Shown here one piece after another: positions 1-13,500 of a stretch of 64,000 nucleotides of DNA (position 1 is the first letter of the stretch; every line of letters begins with the position of its first letter). This stretch comes from Leptoclinus maculatus (taxonomy: Eukaryota > Chordata > Actinopteri > Perciformes > Stichaeidae), in the NCBI GenBank assembly GCA_032191485.1, contig JAVDOI010000019.1, positions 9,343,284-9,407,283 of the forward strand, in the 5' to 3' direction. A program made the position numbers and the translations under genes. Below the pieces are notes generated by a model that was given only the letters and a program-made list of their open reading frames with translations, had not been told where the DNA came from and did no database searches.

Positions 1-854
1 GGCTTTCCCTCTTTGAGATAGGATGGAGAATTTACAGTTTCTGTTTATATGGAGGTGCATATCTTTATAATGAGGGACATTCCTATTGGCTGTACTACAA
101 ATGCAGATGTGCAGATTCAACGGCAGCATATCCTGCGGGGGGGGGAAATCGCTATTCCAGCATTGGCAACAACTGCCAACGCTGGAAAGCAACCCAAAAG
201 AGAGTCTGAGCTAGCCTCGCGGTGGCTACGGCAGTTGCTTGGGGCGAGCGTCATTCTCTCTCTCCATCATTAAGAGCTTAGCCTTCTGCGTGACAACTAC
301 AGTTGGCAGAAGGCTGAACTCTTATTGGCAACATTTTCTGTCCATTTCTGAAATTAAATGAATGACAAGTTACTGTATGAAGCGTGTGCATATGTCCCTG
401 CTCGTCTTGTGGGAGGGGCTTAGGGGCTTTTCTAGAAAACTGCCCATTGACTTACAATATGATGAAAGATTACTATGGACTTTTTGCCCAATTTTTGCCC
501 AATAATAACCTGCCTCCCCAAGCTTCAAGGTCGCATCCGGCAGTTTTGCAGCTCAGAATTAGAATGCAGTGCAGTGTTGGAGACAAAACAACATTTAGTC
601 ATCGTGATTGGAAATGACACGTAATTACCATCAAGTGTGAAGTGTAATTAGTAAGATGGCAAGTTGTGTTTTGAGATTAGAGGAGAGAGTGGGGGGGGAA
701 GGCAACGAGAGCGGGTGTGTGAAAGAAAGTAGACTTATGCCGATTTAATGTTGTTGATCTTACCCATCTACGTCTACCGCCTGTCTATCTACCTATTTTG
801 CGCTCTGTCATGGTGTGTAAATTATGGATAATCTTTGTCTTCTGTTCTTTGCAG
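1..854. other. iqsec3 intron (5' part outside window)
   Basis: No exon-like open frame with splice sites is visible. Two short imperfect hairpins occur: 157–185 (11-bp arms, one A/G difference) and about 272–323 (core AGCCTTCTGC/GCAGAAGGCT). The stretch ends with a pyrimidine-rich acceptor (tctgttctttgcag) at 841–854. Confidence 0.7.
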
Positions 855-3800
855 GGGAGCTGGAAAAGCAGCAGGGAGGCAAGACACACTCGGTAAAGAA
901 CAACGGCACACAGCTAGAGCTGCGCGGCAAACAGGGCTCCCCATCAGGTGTGTGTGAGTGTGTGAGCACCGTCGCTTTTTCATCCTCAATTGCATTAATT
1001 TAAAGTTGAACCACTGCTGTTTTTATGAATTATTGAATTGGAAAAACACATTTATATTTTAAAAAGAGGGTGTCACAGCTTAACAAATCTTATATTTATT
1101 GTCTGTTGGTTGGATTGATATGAAGTGCCGTATTTCTTGCTCTTAAAAACCGTTTAATAAGCAGTTAAGTTACAGACATTTTGCTGCCACTTCTGTCTCT
1201 TTTCCCTCCTTTTTTTTGTCCGTCCAGGAAACCAGGAGATAGATGAAAGAAGTGGACACAATGCAGTAGAGGTAAGTACTTAGTTATAGGGCCATGTCCC
1301 AAATAACAGGTAAGTCAGTACAGGGTGTCGGTATCAAGGTAGGATGAGATAGGAATAAACCCCAGGACTAGTCGTATCTATCGGGCTAGAGGCGTCAAGC
1401 AGAAGTGGGTGAAAAGTGGATGAAAGAACGAGCGCTGCTGGGTAAAGTGCTGCGAGTGTGTGAGGTCACCCAAACTAAACAAATTAGATAAAAGTACTTT
1501 GCCGTACAAAAATTAAAGATGGTGGGTTTGGGGAAAAATCATAACCCATGCACAGAAAACACATCAGACTCAGAGGCTTAAATATCTAAAAAAAAGGAAT
1601 AGGTTGTAATTAGTTTCACAAGCTCAGGCAGAATTGTTGACTGCTTTTCTGGCGTTTAAAATAGTTAAAAAAGGAAAGAAGCCATCATTGCTGAAAGTAG
1701 CTGAGGACATGTGTGGAATGCATATACTATGTGTGTGTGTCTCTGTGTGTGTGTGTACCCACGTGCAGCACCGAGACCTTAATTAACACAGTAACATGCG
1801 GGCGGATAAATTTAACGCTCATTTGACCCAGAAACGTCACCTCTCCACCCCTCTGCTCTGCCAGATCTCTGGGGGAAACTTCTTGTGCGAACATTTCATG
1901 CAAGCAATAGAGCAAGCTGAACTACAGTACCCATGGGGCTTTGCAATTACCATCCTAGTGGCGTCAGATGACCTTTCCCTCGTCATTTCTCTGGCTGTGG
2001 AGTTAAGGGGGCTGGAGTGAAAAACCAAACAGACGGGGTCAATTTGACACTCAGTGGCTGTTTAATTGCACACAGCTCACTTTTAATACGGCAGGCTGTA
2101 CTCAGGTGCTGGTTAGAGCAAATGGACATATACATCGCACTAAAACGGCTTGAGAAGTGTTTCATTTTCAAAGCCCTACATGCCTGTATGGCTGTACGGC
2201 CTGCATATTGTATAACAATAATTACAGCAGAGCAAACATGCTTTCATTGCCGCACAAGAGATATTTAAAAGACATTCAAAAAAATGTGCAATGGCTCTTT
2301 TATGCATACAAGTGCTTTCTCTCTCTCTGAGCAGCCTTTGGGTCCTCATAAATAGGGAGCGATGATCAGGCCAGTCTTCAAGGTTGTCTGAGCTCCCTTC
2401 ACCAGCCGTCATCCCCTCTGCCGTGCAGTGTGCAGTAAATGTCAGTGGCTGGTGGGGAGCCGTTAGCTGTCCAAACACATTTATCTTGGAAAGCAGGAGG
2501 GTCACACAGACAATCCTGCGCATACTAGAGGCGTGAATGACTGAATCCCACAGCGAGCTCCTATAAATCTGAAGAATTTGATTTGATTGTCTCCCTCAGA
2601 GCAGTCTGTGCTGTAGTTTAAATGTGGCTAAAGAGTTTCAACACAGTCACGGTGTAATTCACACATCCCCCTCACTTTTCAAAAATCCTTTTTTTTTTGC
2701 TAATCTGCACCCTTGAAGACACAGTCACGGTAATACACTGTCAGTCAGCAATACCAGTGACGTGTTCGGCCACGCTTTTAAAAGGATATGTGTTTTTACA
2801 TACAAAGCAAAACCAAACACAAAGAAAGCCATCATCACAGACGTGACAGGCAAACAGACTGCTGCATATAGTTGCCCTTTTTAAGCTCTGCCAGCTAACG
2901 ATCCACCCACTCGTGCCCTCGTCAGAGCAAATGTATGTCTGCTGGGTACTACACCGTCCAAATCACATACATGTGATGGAAGGAAAACTAATTAAAATGT
3001 TAATGCTGTGTTGGAAAGAGAAACTTGCAAGAGTCAATTATATTGTGAGTCTTGCAAATCAATAAAATCAATAGTTAATATGATAAAAACATCAATTCAC
3101 CATTCTCTCTGACAAGTATGGAGTTTAAGTCAGGAGACGATTAGCTTAGCTTCTGGGAAACATGGGGGGGAAAGCTAGCTGTTCAAAGTTACCAGCACCT
3201 CTGGAGCTCACTAAATGACACTTTACATCTTGTTTGTTTGATCTGCACTCATGTGAGGACAATAAGTTGTGGTTTTACACATTGTTGTGTACCTATCGTA
3301 GTGTATATTTTTCATTCCACTGTGGACATTTTTGAGGGCACTATGTTGTGCATAAATCTCACACTTTGGACACGTTTGGTCTTCTGTCGGGAATTTTTTT
3401 TTTTTTACTGAAAATGTAAACTTTTAAAAGTCAACAGAAGGTCAGCGAGATCCTTCATTCTTTATCTAAATTTCTTCAGACCTCATTGACGCTGTACTCT
3501 TAAGTATATGTGCCAAGGAGAAATAGTGGTTGTCAGATTGAATAGGAGCAAATGTTAATGGAGTTCTTTCACACAAGAGTTACATCAGCTCCTGTAGGAG
3601 CAGGAGAGAACACCGCTGTAAGCCCTTTCTTAAGTTCAGATACTTTGCATTGAAAGTCCATTATATTGCAGGTGAATTGCCGTTGACCTGAGTCACACTG
3701 TCGCCATTTTGAAGAGTTTTTGTGGGAAACTTTATTCTGATTGACATCCTCACAGAAGGTTAAAAGATCTTTAGTCAGAAATTTACAGCGAATATAAAGT

Positions 3801-6029
3801 GCTACGTTACTAAGTATGGAGTCACTTAGTCAGCACATTTACAGTACATTGCACATATTGTTTTTGAAGTATTACAAATACGTTTCTAATCAGAAGTCCA
3901 TACAGGGAAGAGGTCTCAACACAGGACTCCTACTCAGGAGACCACTATTAGTTTCCCTTGTGAAAACAAGTCGATGTTGACCTATTTTTATTTTACGTCA
4001 GTAAATAACATAACAAACATACTTATTTTAAGTCAAATCATGAGGTTTTTACTAAGTAATTTGGTTGCGTTTCTGTTTTGTTTCAATTAACAACTTCAAT
4101 CACGTGTGTTAAAATGTCAAAAATAATCCGAGAAACGTAATTGAGAATGTGGTTCAGTCGTATGAAAAGTAAGTTTATAGGAGAAAGAGTTGAAAAAAAG
4201 ATATTTAATTCCTGACATGAGGCTCTAATGTGTTTTCCAAGAGGCATTAAAATGACAAGAACATAAATAACATTATTAAGGGTTGTTAGTTGGGACTGCT
4301 CTTGTAGTCTTTTTAAGGCAATTAGCTGCAGTGTGAATGCTAATGCAAGTTGTCTGACCTCCCAAAATTCTGAGAAAAATGAGGCTAAAAATAAAAACAG
4401 GCTGTTGTCAAAATAGTGGATAAACATGCAAATGGTTGCTTTCACTTGGTCATAATCCTCTGCTAATAGGTAGATTCTTCTCAATTGAATTGGAATGCAT
4501 TTAGTTCTATTGACCAATAATTGGAACTCAACAAACACTGTGCTAACCCTAGCGTTCAACTTGCAACAACTATTAAAATAGCGTCCCTGATGTCTTGTGG
4601 TTGCTTCCAATTTTTACATTACTTTTCCCCAACTACACATAATATGCATTTCAGATTGTGCTCATTCCATGAGTTATGACAATGCTTGTTATATTTTTGT
4701 TTTGGCATATGCTTTCTGAGAAACGGGTGTTGGAAGCCTGACTTGTTTCCTAAAATAGGCGACATAAGAAGAACTCAGGAAAGGTAGCCAACAATAAAGG
4801 AAGACGGATAGCAGAAAATAAAACTTTGAGGGAAGAAAACTGTCTGCAGAAAAACAAACTTCGACAGAGAGAAAGTGTCTGCAGGAAATAGAGCGTTGAA
4901 ATAAATGTGACGTATGGAGGTTTGCATTCTGATGAGTGTTACCTGTGGACGTCTGTGGTTGTCAGTCTGCTCACCTCCTCTCCTTCCACCTCTTCCTCTT
5001 CTTCGTATGACCTCCGTCTTTGTTCTGGTTACCCCCGACCCCCCCCCCCCAAGTCTCCTTGTGTCCGCTGTCACCATAGCGCCAAACAGTGGTTTGGAAG
5101 GGAGACACAGGGGCCCTCAGTGTCCCCTTTGGAACCACCGGGCCCCTTCTGTAGCATCACACCAAATCTCTTATCCCCATTCCCCACCACTCTCCTCCTC
5201 CTGACCACAGTCACACACTGGTGTTCCCAGCATCCACTCTGCACTGTTCCCAGTACCTGTGGGGTGGAGGGAGGGGAGTTTGCAGTAGTCACAATATTTT
5301 TACACTTCCACCGACCCCCCCAACACCAAAGCCCCCCACGCATGCCCTGTGTGTGTGTGCTGTGCGTTCACCAACCCCACCCCCCCAAAAAAAACAAAAA
5401 GAGGGCTTGACGGATTGTAGAGGAGGAACCAGTTTTATAACATTTGATGCTGTTCTCTTGGCTGTTTTCTAAACTAGGTGTCAATTCACAACAGGCTTCA
5501 GACGTACCAGCTCAGCAGCAGCACGGCTCGGAGTCCCGAGAGCGTGGCCCTTCTTAACCACCAGGGGGAGCTGCTTTTCCAGCAGGGGCTAACCCATGGG
5601 CCGGCGCCTCCACCTCAGCACCCGCAGCTGCAGTCAGCGGCAAGCACCCCTGTCCACCACCTCCACCTCCAGCAGCACCGCCAGCCGGCTGTCAGCATGA
5701 CTGATCTGAGGCCCGAGACACTCATCCAGTGTCAGCAGATCGTCAAGGTCATCATGCTCGACAACAGCGGCCACGGACGCATGGAGGCCTTCCTCAGCCA
5801 AACGCCCACACACCACCACTACCAGCATCACCACCACAGCCACCACCAGCTCAGTCAGTCGGCCATGTCCACCCCGGTCCGCTCGCCGGACTGCTCTCAT
5901 GACAAGGACGGCCACCAGCCCCCGCTGCCTCCCCCACCACCGCCTTACAACCACCCTCACCAGTATATACCCCCTGACCCCCGCCTCAGTATACACCGGA
6001 CCCCAAGTGGCTCTCGGAGCATGGTGTAA
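855..6029 (+). CDS. iqsec3: IQ motif and Sec7 domain ArfGEF 3, C-terminal exons (5'-partial)
   Basis: Last three coding exons: 855–947, 1228–1271 and 5478–6029 (stop TAA 6027–6029), each with AG acceptors and GT donors in consistent phase. IQSEC3 (BRAG3/SynArfGEF) activates Arf GTPases at inhibitory synapses, where it binds gephyrin. The IQ, Sec7 and most of the PH domain lie upstream of the window. The first exon starts mid-codon (completing Trp) and reads ELEKQQGGKTHS, the end of the PH-domain helix. The middle exon leads into VSIHNRLQT. The last exon carries IQCQQIVKVIMLD, His/Gln-rich tracts (HHHYQHHHHSHH) and a proline run before YNHPHQY, then ends GSRSMV. These segments match my memory of IQSEC3 rather than IQSEC1/2. 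The terminal S-M-V fits a class I PDZ ligand. Neighbouring GABA transporters agree with the human IQSEC3–SLC6A12–SLC6A13 order. Confidence 0.9.
1272..5477. other. Last iqsec3 intron, 4.2 kb
   Basis: Donor gtaagt at 1272, acceptor ...ctaag/ctag ending at 5477. Contains short TG runs (about 1728–1755), A/T-rich single-copy-looking sequence and a C-rich stretch at about 5030–5400. Several chance open frames, including a 175-codon one on the minus strand (4083–4610), show no recognisable domain. Confidence 0.7.
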
Positions 6030-6238
6030 ATAAATTCATTAGTATTCTTTCCCTGAAACACACACTCCCACACAAACCCCACCCCCTCCTCTACCTATTT
6101 AACAGTACATAATGTACATATATACATACAGAAAGAGCTATAATGAAAAAAAAAAAATATCACTTATATGCATATATTTAAGGAAAAAATAAACTAAAAG
6201 AAAAAATCAAGGTTTTAAAAGAGAAAAGGAGAAATAAA
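6030..6238 (+). promoter_or_regulatory. iqsec3: iqsec3 3'UTR and candidate poly(A) signals
   Basis: Immediately after the stop codon the sequence becomes AT-rich, with AATAAA hexamers at 6188–6193 and 6233–6238. A further AATAAA at 6796–6801 could serve a longer isoform. Which one is used cannot be decided from sequence. Confidence 0.5.
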
Positions 6239-9200
6239 GTGCATATATAAAATTTTACTTGATTCCACATGTATTTTGAAATATTATGTAGTTTTAACAA
6301 ATTTCTATAACTTTTTTGTCAGTTTTAACTTGCTAAAGAAAACACAGATATTCAGTTTCTGGATGGATTCCTTCTAGTTCCGGTAATCGCCGCCACCAAC
6401 GACAGAAATGGACTGTGCCGGCTGGACACACTCCAAGGACCTTCCGCTTCTGTTCGCTTTTATCATCCCAAACCTCATGCCTACTGTGCTGTATGTGCGC
6501 GCGTGTGCATAGTTGACACTTACTGAAAACGTGTGCCAAAATACATAGCCTCCACTAAACACTGACTCCTTTGCACTTGACTAAACGCTAGGGCTAGAAG
6601 AAAGAAAGAAAAAGAAATTCCTTCCTTTGCTTTGAAAAAAAAATAGTCCTTTCACGCTTCTCTCCCACAGGGAGCACAAAAAAATGAGTAACAAAACTGA
6701 ACATCCGCTCCTCTGTTGTGTTGTGGCTCTCTATCATCAGAAAAACGCTCTATTGTCACTCTTCATAGATCATTCTACAGCGAAGTATGACAGGAAATAA
6801 AGGCAACCAATCACACGGATTTCTGCCAAACCAAAAAGTCAGCCCAGGATGGTCCTGTTGATTGTTGTTTGTCTTTTACTCTTCATATTTAATATCGCCA
6901 ACGCTTCCCACGAGCTCTTGCCACATGTTGACGGTGGGAAAGTCTTTTTCATATTTTGAAATCGTTGAAGCAGCTGAAACCGCTCTCGGACTTTTCTCAA
7001 ACTACAACCATTCAGCATTCAAATGTAATATATGTACACTGTACTGTCATCTGTTGTTTATGAAATGCTTCTTACCCTTTTTTTCAGGAAATCACCATGA
7101 ATTTCCTTGAAGATGCTTCTGCTACAACTGTTAAATGTCAACATCTGTGTTTATTCTGATTTGCATAAAGCATATTCCACCTTTGTGTGTTTTCTGTCGG
7201 TGGATAAATGCAAGACTGGGTCCACCCACAAAGCATCCAGACACTGTCTCTTTATGTCGGTACAACTCCCAGGTTTTGTTTCAGCTCCTTGTGACTTTGT
7301 CCCTCTTCCCTCCTAACCTTTCAGTCTGACATTTTTAAAAAGGCAAAAACCACAGAGGCGCACACACACACACACAGCTTGGATTGCAAATGCTGGCATT
7401 AATGATATTGTTTGTGCTGTTGGCTTGTCTGCTTTAAATACGAACGGGACAAAAAGAATGCATTATCTGATCTCCTTTTCTTTCACCCCAGCCTAGATTG
7501 TAAATACCACGTTCAAGTAGTGTCGGAAAGGACAAGTAAGCTACCTTTAGCCCCTTCAAAATGCTATTGCCCTGTCACGCGACCTTCATTCTGAAATAGG
7601 TCAGCGACTGCATCAGCTTGAATTCGTCCATCTTTTAAACATAAGCCCCACCAGGTACTGTGGAATGGATGTTCATTTAACTCTGCTCTCATCTGACCCC
7701 ACCTTTCTGATTTGTTGATGTATAATCACAGAGGCAATGCAGGGAGGTCTCCATCTTATCTTTCTGTCCTTTTCCACTCACCCAGTGGAAAGACAGAGGT
7801 TGCAGAAAAAAAAACAGTCTGGCGGAGATGATGAGTGTGTGTGTGTGTGTCTACTTGTACAGCTATCTTTGTGAGGACCAACAACAGTTTTAGACCTTCA
7901 TGAGGACATGAATTGGCTGGTTCTCACTTTGGGACCGACCTTCAAAGGCCTGTTTGAGGGTTGAGACTTGGTTTTAACGTTCAGGTTAGAATTAAGTTTT
8001 AAATTAGGGTAAGGGTCAGGGTTAGGCATTTAGGTGTGATGGTTAAGGTTAGGGTAAGGAGCTAGGGAATGCAATATGTCAGTAACAGGTCCCCACAAGT
8101 ACAGATACAAGGTTATGTGTGTGTGTGGTGTGTGTGTGTAACTTTCCCAAAAACAAATCTGAACTCTCTCCCGTTCATTTTGGTAATTCTTTTATTATCT
8201 TTCACCACAACAAAAAGAAATAGAGCTTTCAAAATTAATGAAGAGTTTTCATGACAATTTTTATGTTAGTGGCTATAAAAAACATTGAAGGTTATGCAAT
8301 ACATTTCAGTAAATAATAATAGTTCTGATATTATGGATTTTACACTGATGGATGATTGTATGATTGCTGATGCATTTGTTTAGATCAACATTCACATATA
8401 ATGTGATTCTTCTCTCATGCATGCCATCAGTTTGGAGGCCTATTGAACTCCGATTCCCAAAGGTTTAGCATTTTTTGTGCATGAATGAATTTGCTGTGAG
8501 CACGCTCGCAGGAGATGAAGATGACAGATGTTTCGTTTGAGGTTGAAAAAAAAAGAATTAAAGCAAACACCCCTTCGAACAGATAATGGATTTACAATGG
8601 CGAATTTGAGGCTTCTATTTTGCCAAACAGTGGCTATTTTTGTTCTTATGTCCCAACCCTTTCTTTATGGTTGCACAATTTTCCCTACTTGACAATGTGT
8701 GTAAGCATTTTGGGAGATAGACATCCTGTGTGTGCAATAAACATGAATATGAGGCACACTGAAAATCACGAGTTTATGTTTGAAAGGAAACCAATGTAGC
8801 ATTTTGGGAGTCTAGCATATGACATGGAAGCGCAGTAGTGTCTAACTTTCTTAACTGAAAAACTGATAAAAGGGCTCTGCCATACCAGTGCACCGCTTCA
8901 TGAATGATACGTGGATGTTGTCTGGCTCTTCAACACTGTGTTTGCTCATACTAGTTTAAAAAAAAAAAATTACAAAAAGTTGACGTATTTATGGTGAAAA
9001 CTATGATGAAGACAGGTGGAAACTGAGTGTAACAGATATGAACCATCACCTCCCTCGGTTGGCTTTGAACCCCTCTCTACCTGTCTTTGCAGTATATCAA
9101 CATGCTATTAAAAATGATTTAAGTCTATTCACAACAAGGGTTTGCTTTGGTTCTTGGATGGAATAGTTTGATTCTTCACAAATTTAAAGCCAAGCTCAGT

Positions 9201-10000
9201 ATATTTTTTTAGACTTACTGTTTTTTTTTATCGTGCATTGCACCATGAACCCATACTCATATCAGCTAACACTTTCATTTTACTTCACAAAGTGGAATTA
9301 AAATGTATCATTTATAACACAGGTTTGAACCAAATAATTTATATTAAACTAAAAATGTACAATCTTACATACATATGCATAGCATCTAAACGGTTAAATC
9401 AACTTATAATCAATATATTTTCATTAAAGGATCACGTGACGTTATTATCACCTAACTCTGTACTATAAAAAGTGTTAGTGTCTTTCGGCTGATTGTTTTG
9501 GTTTCCGGCACGCAACTTTAATGTTTTAGGAAATATCTGATCTCATCAGTGGCATTTCCAACAACAACAGGAAGCTGTTTCCTAGGGGGAAAAAGGTTTA
9601 AAAAAAGTAATTAATTAAAAGAAACTGTATTAATAGGTAACTTTTAAATAATATACTGTATTATGCCAGTGTTCTGTGAACAGTGTGTTTCTGCTGCCCC
9701 CAAGTGGCCAAAAAGTCAGTGCAGGTTAAAAGGATTATTCTTTTCTCAACATGGGCTTTACTCCTGTAGCTTTTTACCATTGTTGTAAATGATTGTATTA
9801 CTAATTTCACCATCATTAAGAGTGCTGCTCTGAACACACTTGAGATTATACAACTTCATTTAAAACTTATTTCAAAGTTGTGTTAGTTGGGAAACTCTCT
9901 TCCATCATGTTAACATTCTATACAAATGTTTTCTTTTTGTCGTGATTTTTGTAGTTCCCCAATCAGCAAAGGCAACACATATAACTGGATGGCCCACATA
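6239..10000. other. Intergenic stretch between iqsec3 and the GAT1-like gene (tail to tail)
   Basis: No gene recognised. It may contain a longer iqsec3 3'UTR. It holds one dispersed repeat (7834–8142) and otherwise AT-rich sequence with scattered homopolymers. The two flanking genes converge here. Confidence 0.6.
7834..8142. repeat. Dispersed teleost repeat flanked by TG runs, with degenerate TTAGGG-like core
   Basis: Begins in a TG run, continues with tgtgaggacc...tgaggacatgaa, passes through degenerate gggtaagggtcagggttag units at about 8000–8062, and ends gtccccacaagtacagat before a second TG run. The ends contain inverted acttgta/acaagta. I recognise this as a common interspersed element of teleost genomes; it is not a telomere. 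Confidence 0.6.
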
Positions 10001-10006
10001 TTTATT
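10001..10006 (-). promoter_or_regulatory. Candidate poly(A) signal for the GAT1-like gene
   Basis: TTTATT on the plus strand is AATAAA on the minus strand, about 520 bases past the stop codon at 10522–10524. It is a plausible 3' end for the gene; other sites are possible. Confidence 0.4.
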
Positions 10007-10521
10007 GCTGGACAAATTATCACAGTGGCTGGCTGGTTGGTTCTTTAAGCTACAACAAGCAAATCATCTTCGATGCATTACAGTTTTACACCTCGAATCA
10101 AGTTTTACCAGATTTTTTAAATGCTTCTGTACAACAACATTCAAGACATATGTGGTAACTTTACAGACAAAGACAGTGATTTTGTGGAATAGTAGAGAAA
10201 ATGTACAAGTAGAATGAAGATTTGTACATTAATGGTATATATGTGGTATATGTGCACAGGTTCGATGCTGATCTATAACATTCAATTTGTAGTCACAGTT
10301 CACTCTTTTACCGCAAAAATAAATCTATCCTCTACATTTATCAACATTTAAAAGCCTCATCTTCTACCAACAATTTACACATTTTTCTAGCACACTTTGA
10401 AATCGAGGACAACATCATAATAAAATGCTGTACAAAACTCCATCTGTCCATTTGTCAAATTTCAGTGTTGACTACAGTAGGTCCTGGCAGACGGGAATTA
10501 TTTCAACCTGAACAATCCTGG

Positions 10522-13500
10522 CTAGACAGGAGCTTCGGCCATGCTCCCTGTGTGGCCAAAATCTTCATGCTTCGATGGCTTCTCATCCTCACGGGAAGTT
10601 GTCATCTTCTGCCAACGCTGATAAAGACACATTAGAATTGAATGCTTAACAGTTTTTCTTAAAGATGAGTCCAGACGTGAAAAATTAGGTGGACTAAAAA
10701 GTACAAATTAAATAAATATGCTTTAAAGCCGTAATTGACATGATTTAATTCAAGGAAAACGCTGACAAAATATTAACTGTAGCAAGCTGTGTTCACTTTC
10801 AAAAGATATCTTCCTACCTAAAAACAGGATAATGGCATTGGCCTCAAGCCAAACCTCTTCTGTACGCTCCTGAATGACTGCAGTCTGAATACCTCCTGTC
10901 TTCATGCACCGTGTCTCTCAACCACCGCCTGTACTGTTTACTTAGTTTACTTTCAGTTTTTCAGCAATTCCACATGGCAGTGTACTGTCCTTGGCACAAA
11001 ACTCTTAAACTGTGAGATCTGCAAGAAGTTTGTACCTGTTTGATGCTGCCCTTGGTGATGCAGAACATGTAGATGACATAACCTGGGATCAGTATCATGG
11101 AAGACAAAGCCATAAACCAGCCAATCACTTGGCCCCACATCGGGTACACATACTTCCCCAGGGTCAGAGGGGTCATCTCAATGGCACTGAAGGTAAACAC
11201 CCCCTACAATACACAATTATTGTATTTAGTCCATGTAACAGTAATCTTTCGCCAGTTAGCAAGACACAAAATGAGAACAGCAAGCACTGATTTGGTGATT
11301 TATATGTTGGTTGACATCTCAGTGAAACTGGGCCAAATTCACTAAAAAAGGTTGTTTTTAGATGTTTAGGTTGTGTAACATTGTTTGAAAAAGCTTTTAC
11401 AACACACTCAAATATAGTCACAAACAAAACAACTGTTATTTATAACCTTGATGTCTAGGCAAGAGTCTGGAGCCATGCTAGTGGCAGCGATCGGCTAACG
11501 GTGAGAATGTACTTAGATACAGTGGCGCTTTAAGGTAAATGCTAACGTCAGCATACAAACCTGCTCACAATAACCATGCTGACATGCTGATGATTAGCAC
11601 ATATAATGTTTACCGTGTTCACCCACCATCTTAGCTTAGAGTGTTAGCACGCTAACAGCCAACAACAGAGATATTTCAGTGAAGACCAAAATGGTGGACC
11701 AACTGGTTAAAATGTTCACGTTTCAGTCAAATTTAGCCCAGTTATAGCCTATACGTCATAGTTATACTTCTTAATTTTGTCAGAAAACCCTTGATTTTCC
11801 ATATCTATAGGGTCCTTCAACATTACACTTCCTTTGTCACTAGAGTAGTGACAATAAAGGCATTGCCAAGATTTCCCTGAGGGCCTAAAAGTTCATAAAT
11901 TGAAGCACAAATCCCAACACGGCAGAGGAAACCAATTCAGCAATGTCATCAATTCTCTACCTATTGGCACCTGCTGCAGCTTTATAGATCTCTGTGAGGG
12001 AGAAGGAAGCACATGCTAGAGTTTGACTTAGAAAAACGCACATTATGGACGCTAAATTCATCATCATTCACAGCATACCAGGCAGATCAGCGGAGTGAAG
12101 TACTTCCAACAAAGCTTCCACCAGCCACATGGCCTATAGCCGATCATGTCCTCAATGTTGTCATAAAACCTGTCAGCTCCTGTATCATAAAGAGAGGAAT
12201 ACAAAGAAGAAGTGTGTCTTAATCTGGAGATAATATGTACAAAGGACAAAGCAAAGCTGATTGGACGGATTATCACAGAAAGTGGAGCAGATAGAAGTAA
12301 TTTCCTGTTGGACAGCTACAGTCTATAGGAAATCGACATGCTTGATTAATTAGATGACTTGGAACAATATAGTCCGCTCTATCCAGCTCAGCCTTTTTTT
12401 CAGCTGTGGTTACATTTGATTTCACCCCACGATGTTTGGTGTACGCGTAGACTGCATAAAATGGATTTCCTACCATAAAACCAGGATATGGACACAGTTT
12501 CGAAGAAGACGAGGTAGAGAAGACACATCCCACTGGCGGAGTAGTAATCAAACAGCTTGAACACGTACAGACCACCCTGGAAGATTTCAACACACACACA
12601 GACAGACACAAATAACTGCTTTAGAAGCTGAATATTAATTACCCTCTCTTTTATTGAATAAAATATGCATGATTAATGTACACCGCAGGTTGTTGTGACA
12701 TCGTTTTGTCATTATGTATAATGCAGGAAGGGGCTCTTTTCCCTAGTGTTGGAAAAAAAATTGCAAATGTTCAGGTGTGTGTATGTGTTGGGTTTTAAAA
12801 CAACCACCTTCTTATAAAACATAGTCACACATTATGTTTACAGGTTAACATCAGTGCCCTTTTATATCAAGAATCAACATGGAGTAAGGGCATGTGATAC
12901 ACAGAGATGGACACAACTACACCTGTGTGACGTTGGAGATGCCGATGATGAAGGAGACAAAGCACATAATGAGGATGAAGATCTTCTTCCTCTTCCTCAG
13001 CACCAGGGGATATTCATCCATCAGAGATGTGATGAAGCCTTCCACTGTGCAGAACTAATACATCCATATTATAAAGAGACATGGGCAAGATTATATAAAT
13101 ATGGAAATTTGTAAACTATGTATACTAAAAATCTATAGTGGTATAAGAATATTAGTTTAATTTGAGGGTATAAATAAATGCAATATGAATGCCAGAGTAA
13201 ACCAAAGAATCTAATAAATAAAAACATCTGTTCAGCAGCAGGAAAAAACGTTTGCTGTTTGTACCTGACTGTCCAGGCCCAGCATCAGGAGCATAGAGAA
13301 GAAGAGGATGGCCCACAGAGAGGACATGGGCAGCTGGGTGACAGCCTGAGGATAAGCTAAAAACGCCAGACCTGGACCTAAATGTCACGCAGAAGACAAA
13401 CCATTTAAATTACAAATGCTTAATCTTATGACATTATACTGCAACCTACTGAAATTAAACATATTTACATATCTAGAAAACATGAGAAACAGGACACAAA

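Noticed and set aside
4083..4610. 175-codon minus-strand open frame
   Set aside because: Lies inside the last iqsec3 intron; AT-rich, hydrophobic composition typical of chance; no recognised domain, splice context or relative.
4907..5410. Proline/serine-rich plus-strand frames
   Set aside because: Reflect a C-rich, low-complexity stretch before the final iqsec3 exon; the true exon begins at the acceptor ending 5477.
7990..8062. Interstitial telomere (TTAGGG)n
   Set aside because: Units are degenerate and embedded in a known type of dispersed repeat, with no true hexamer array.
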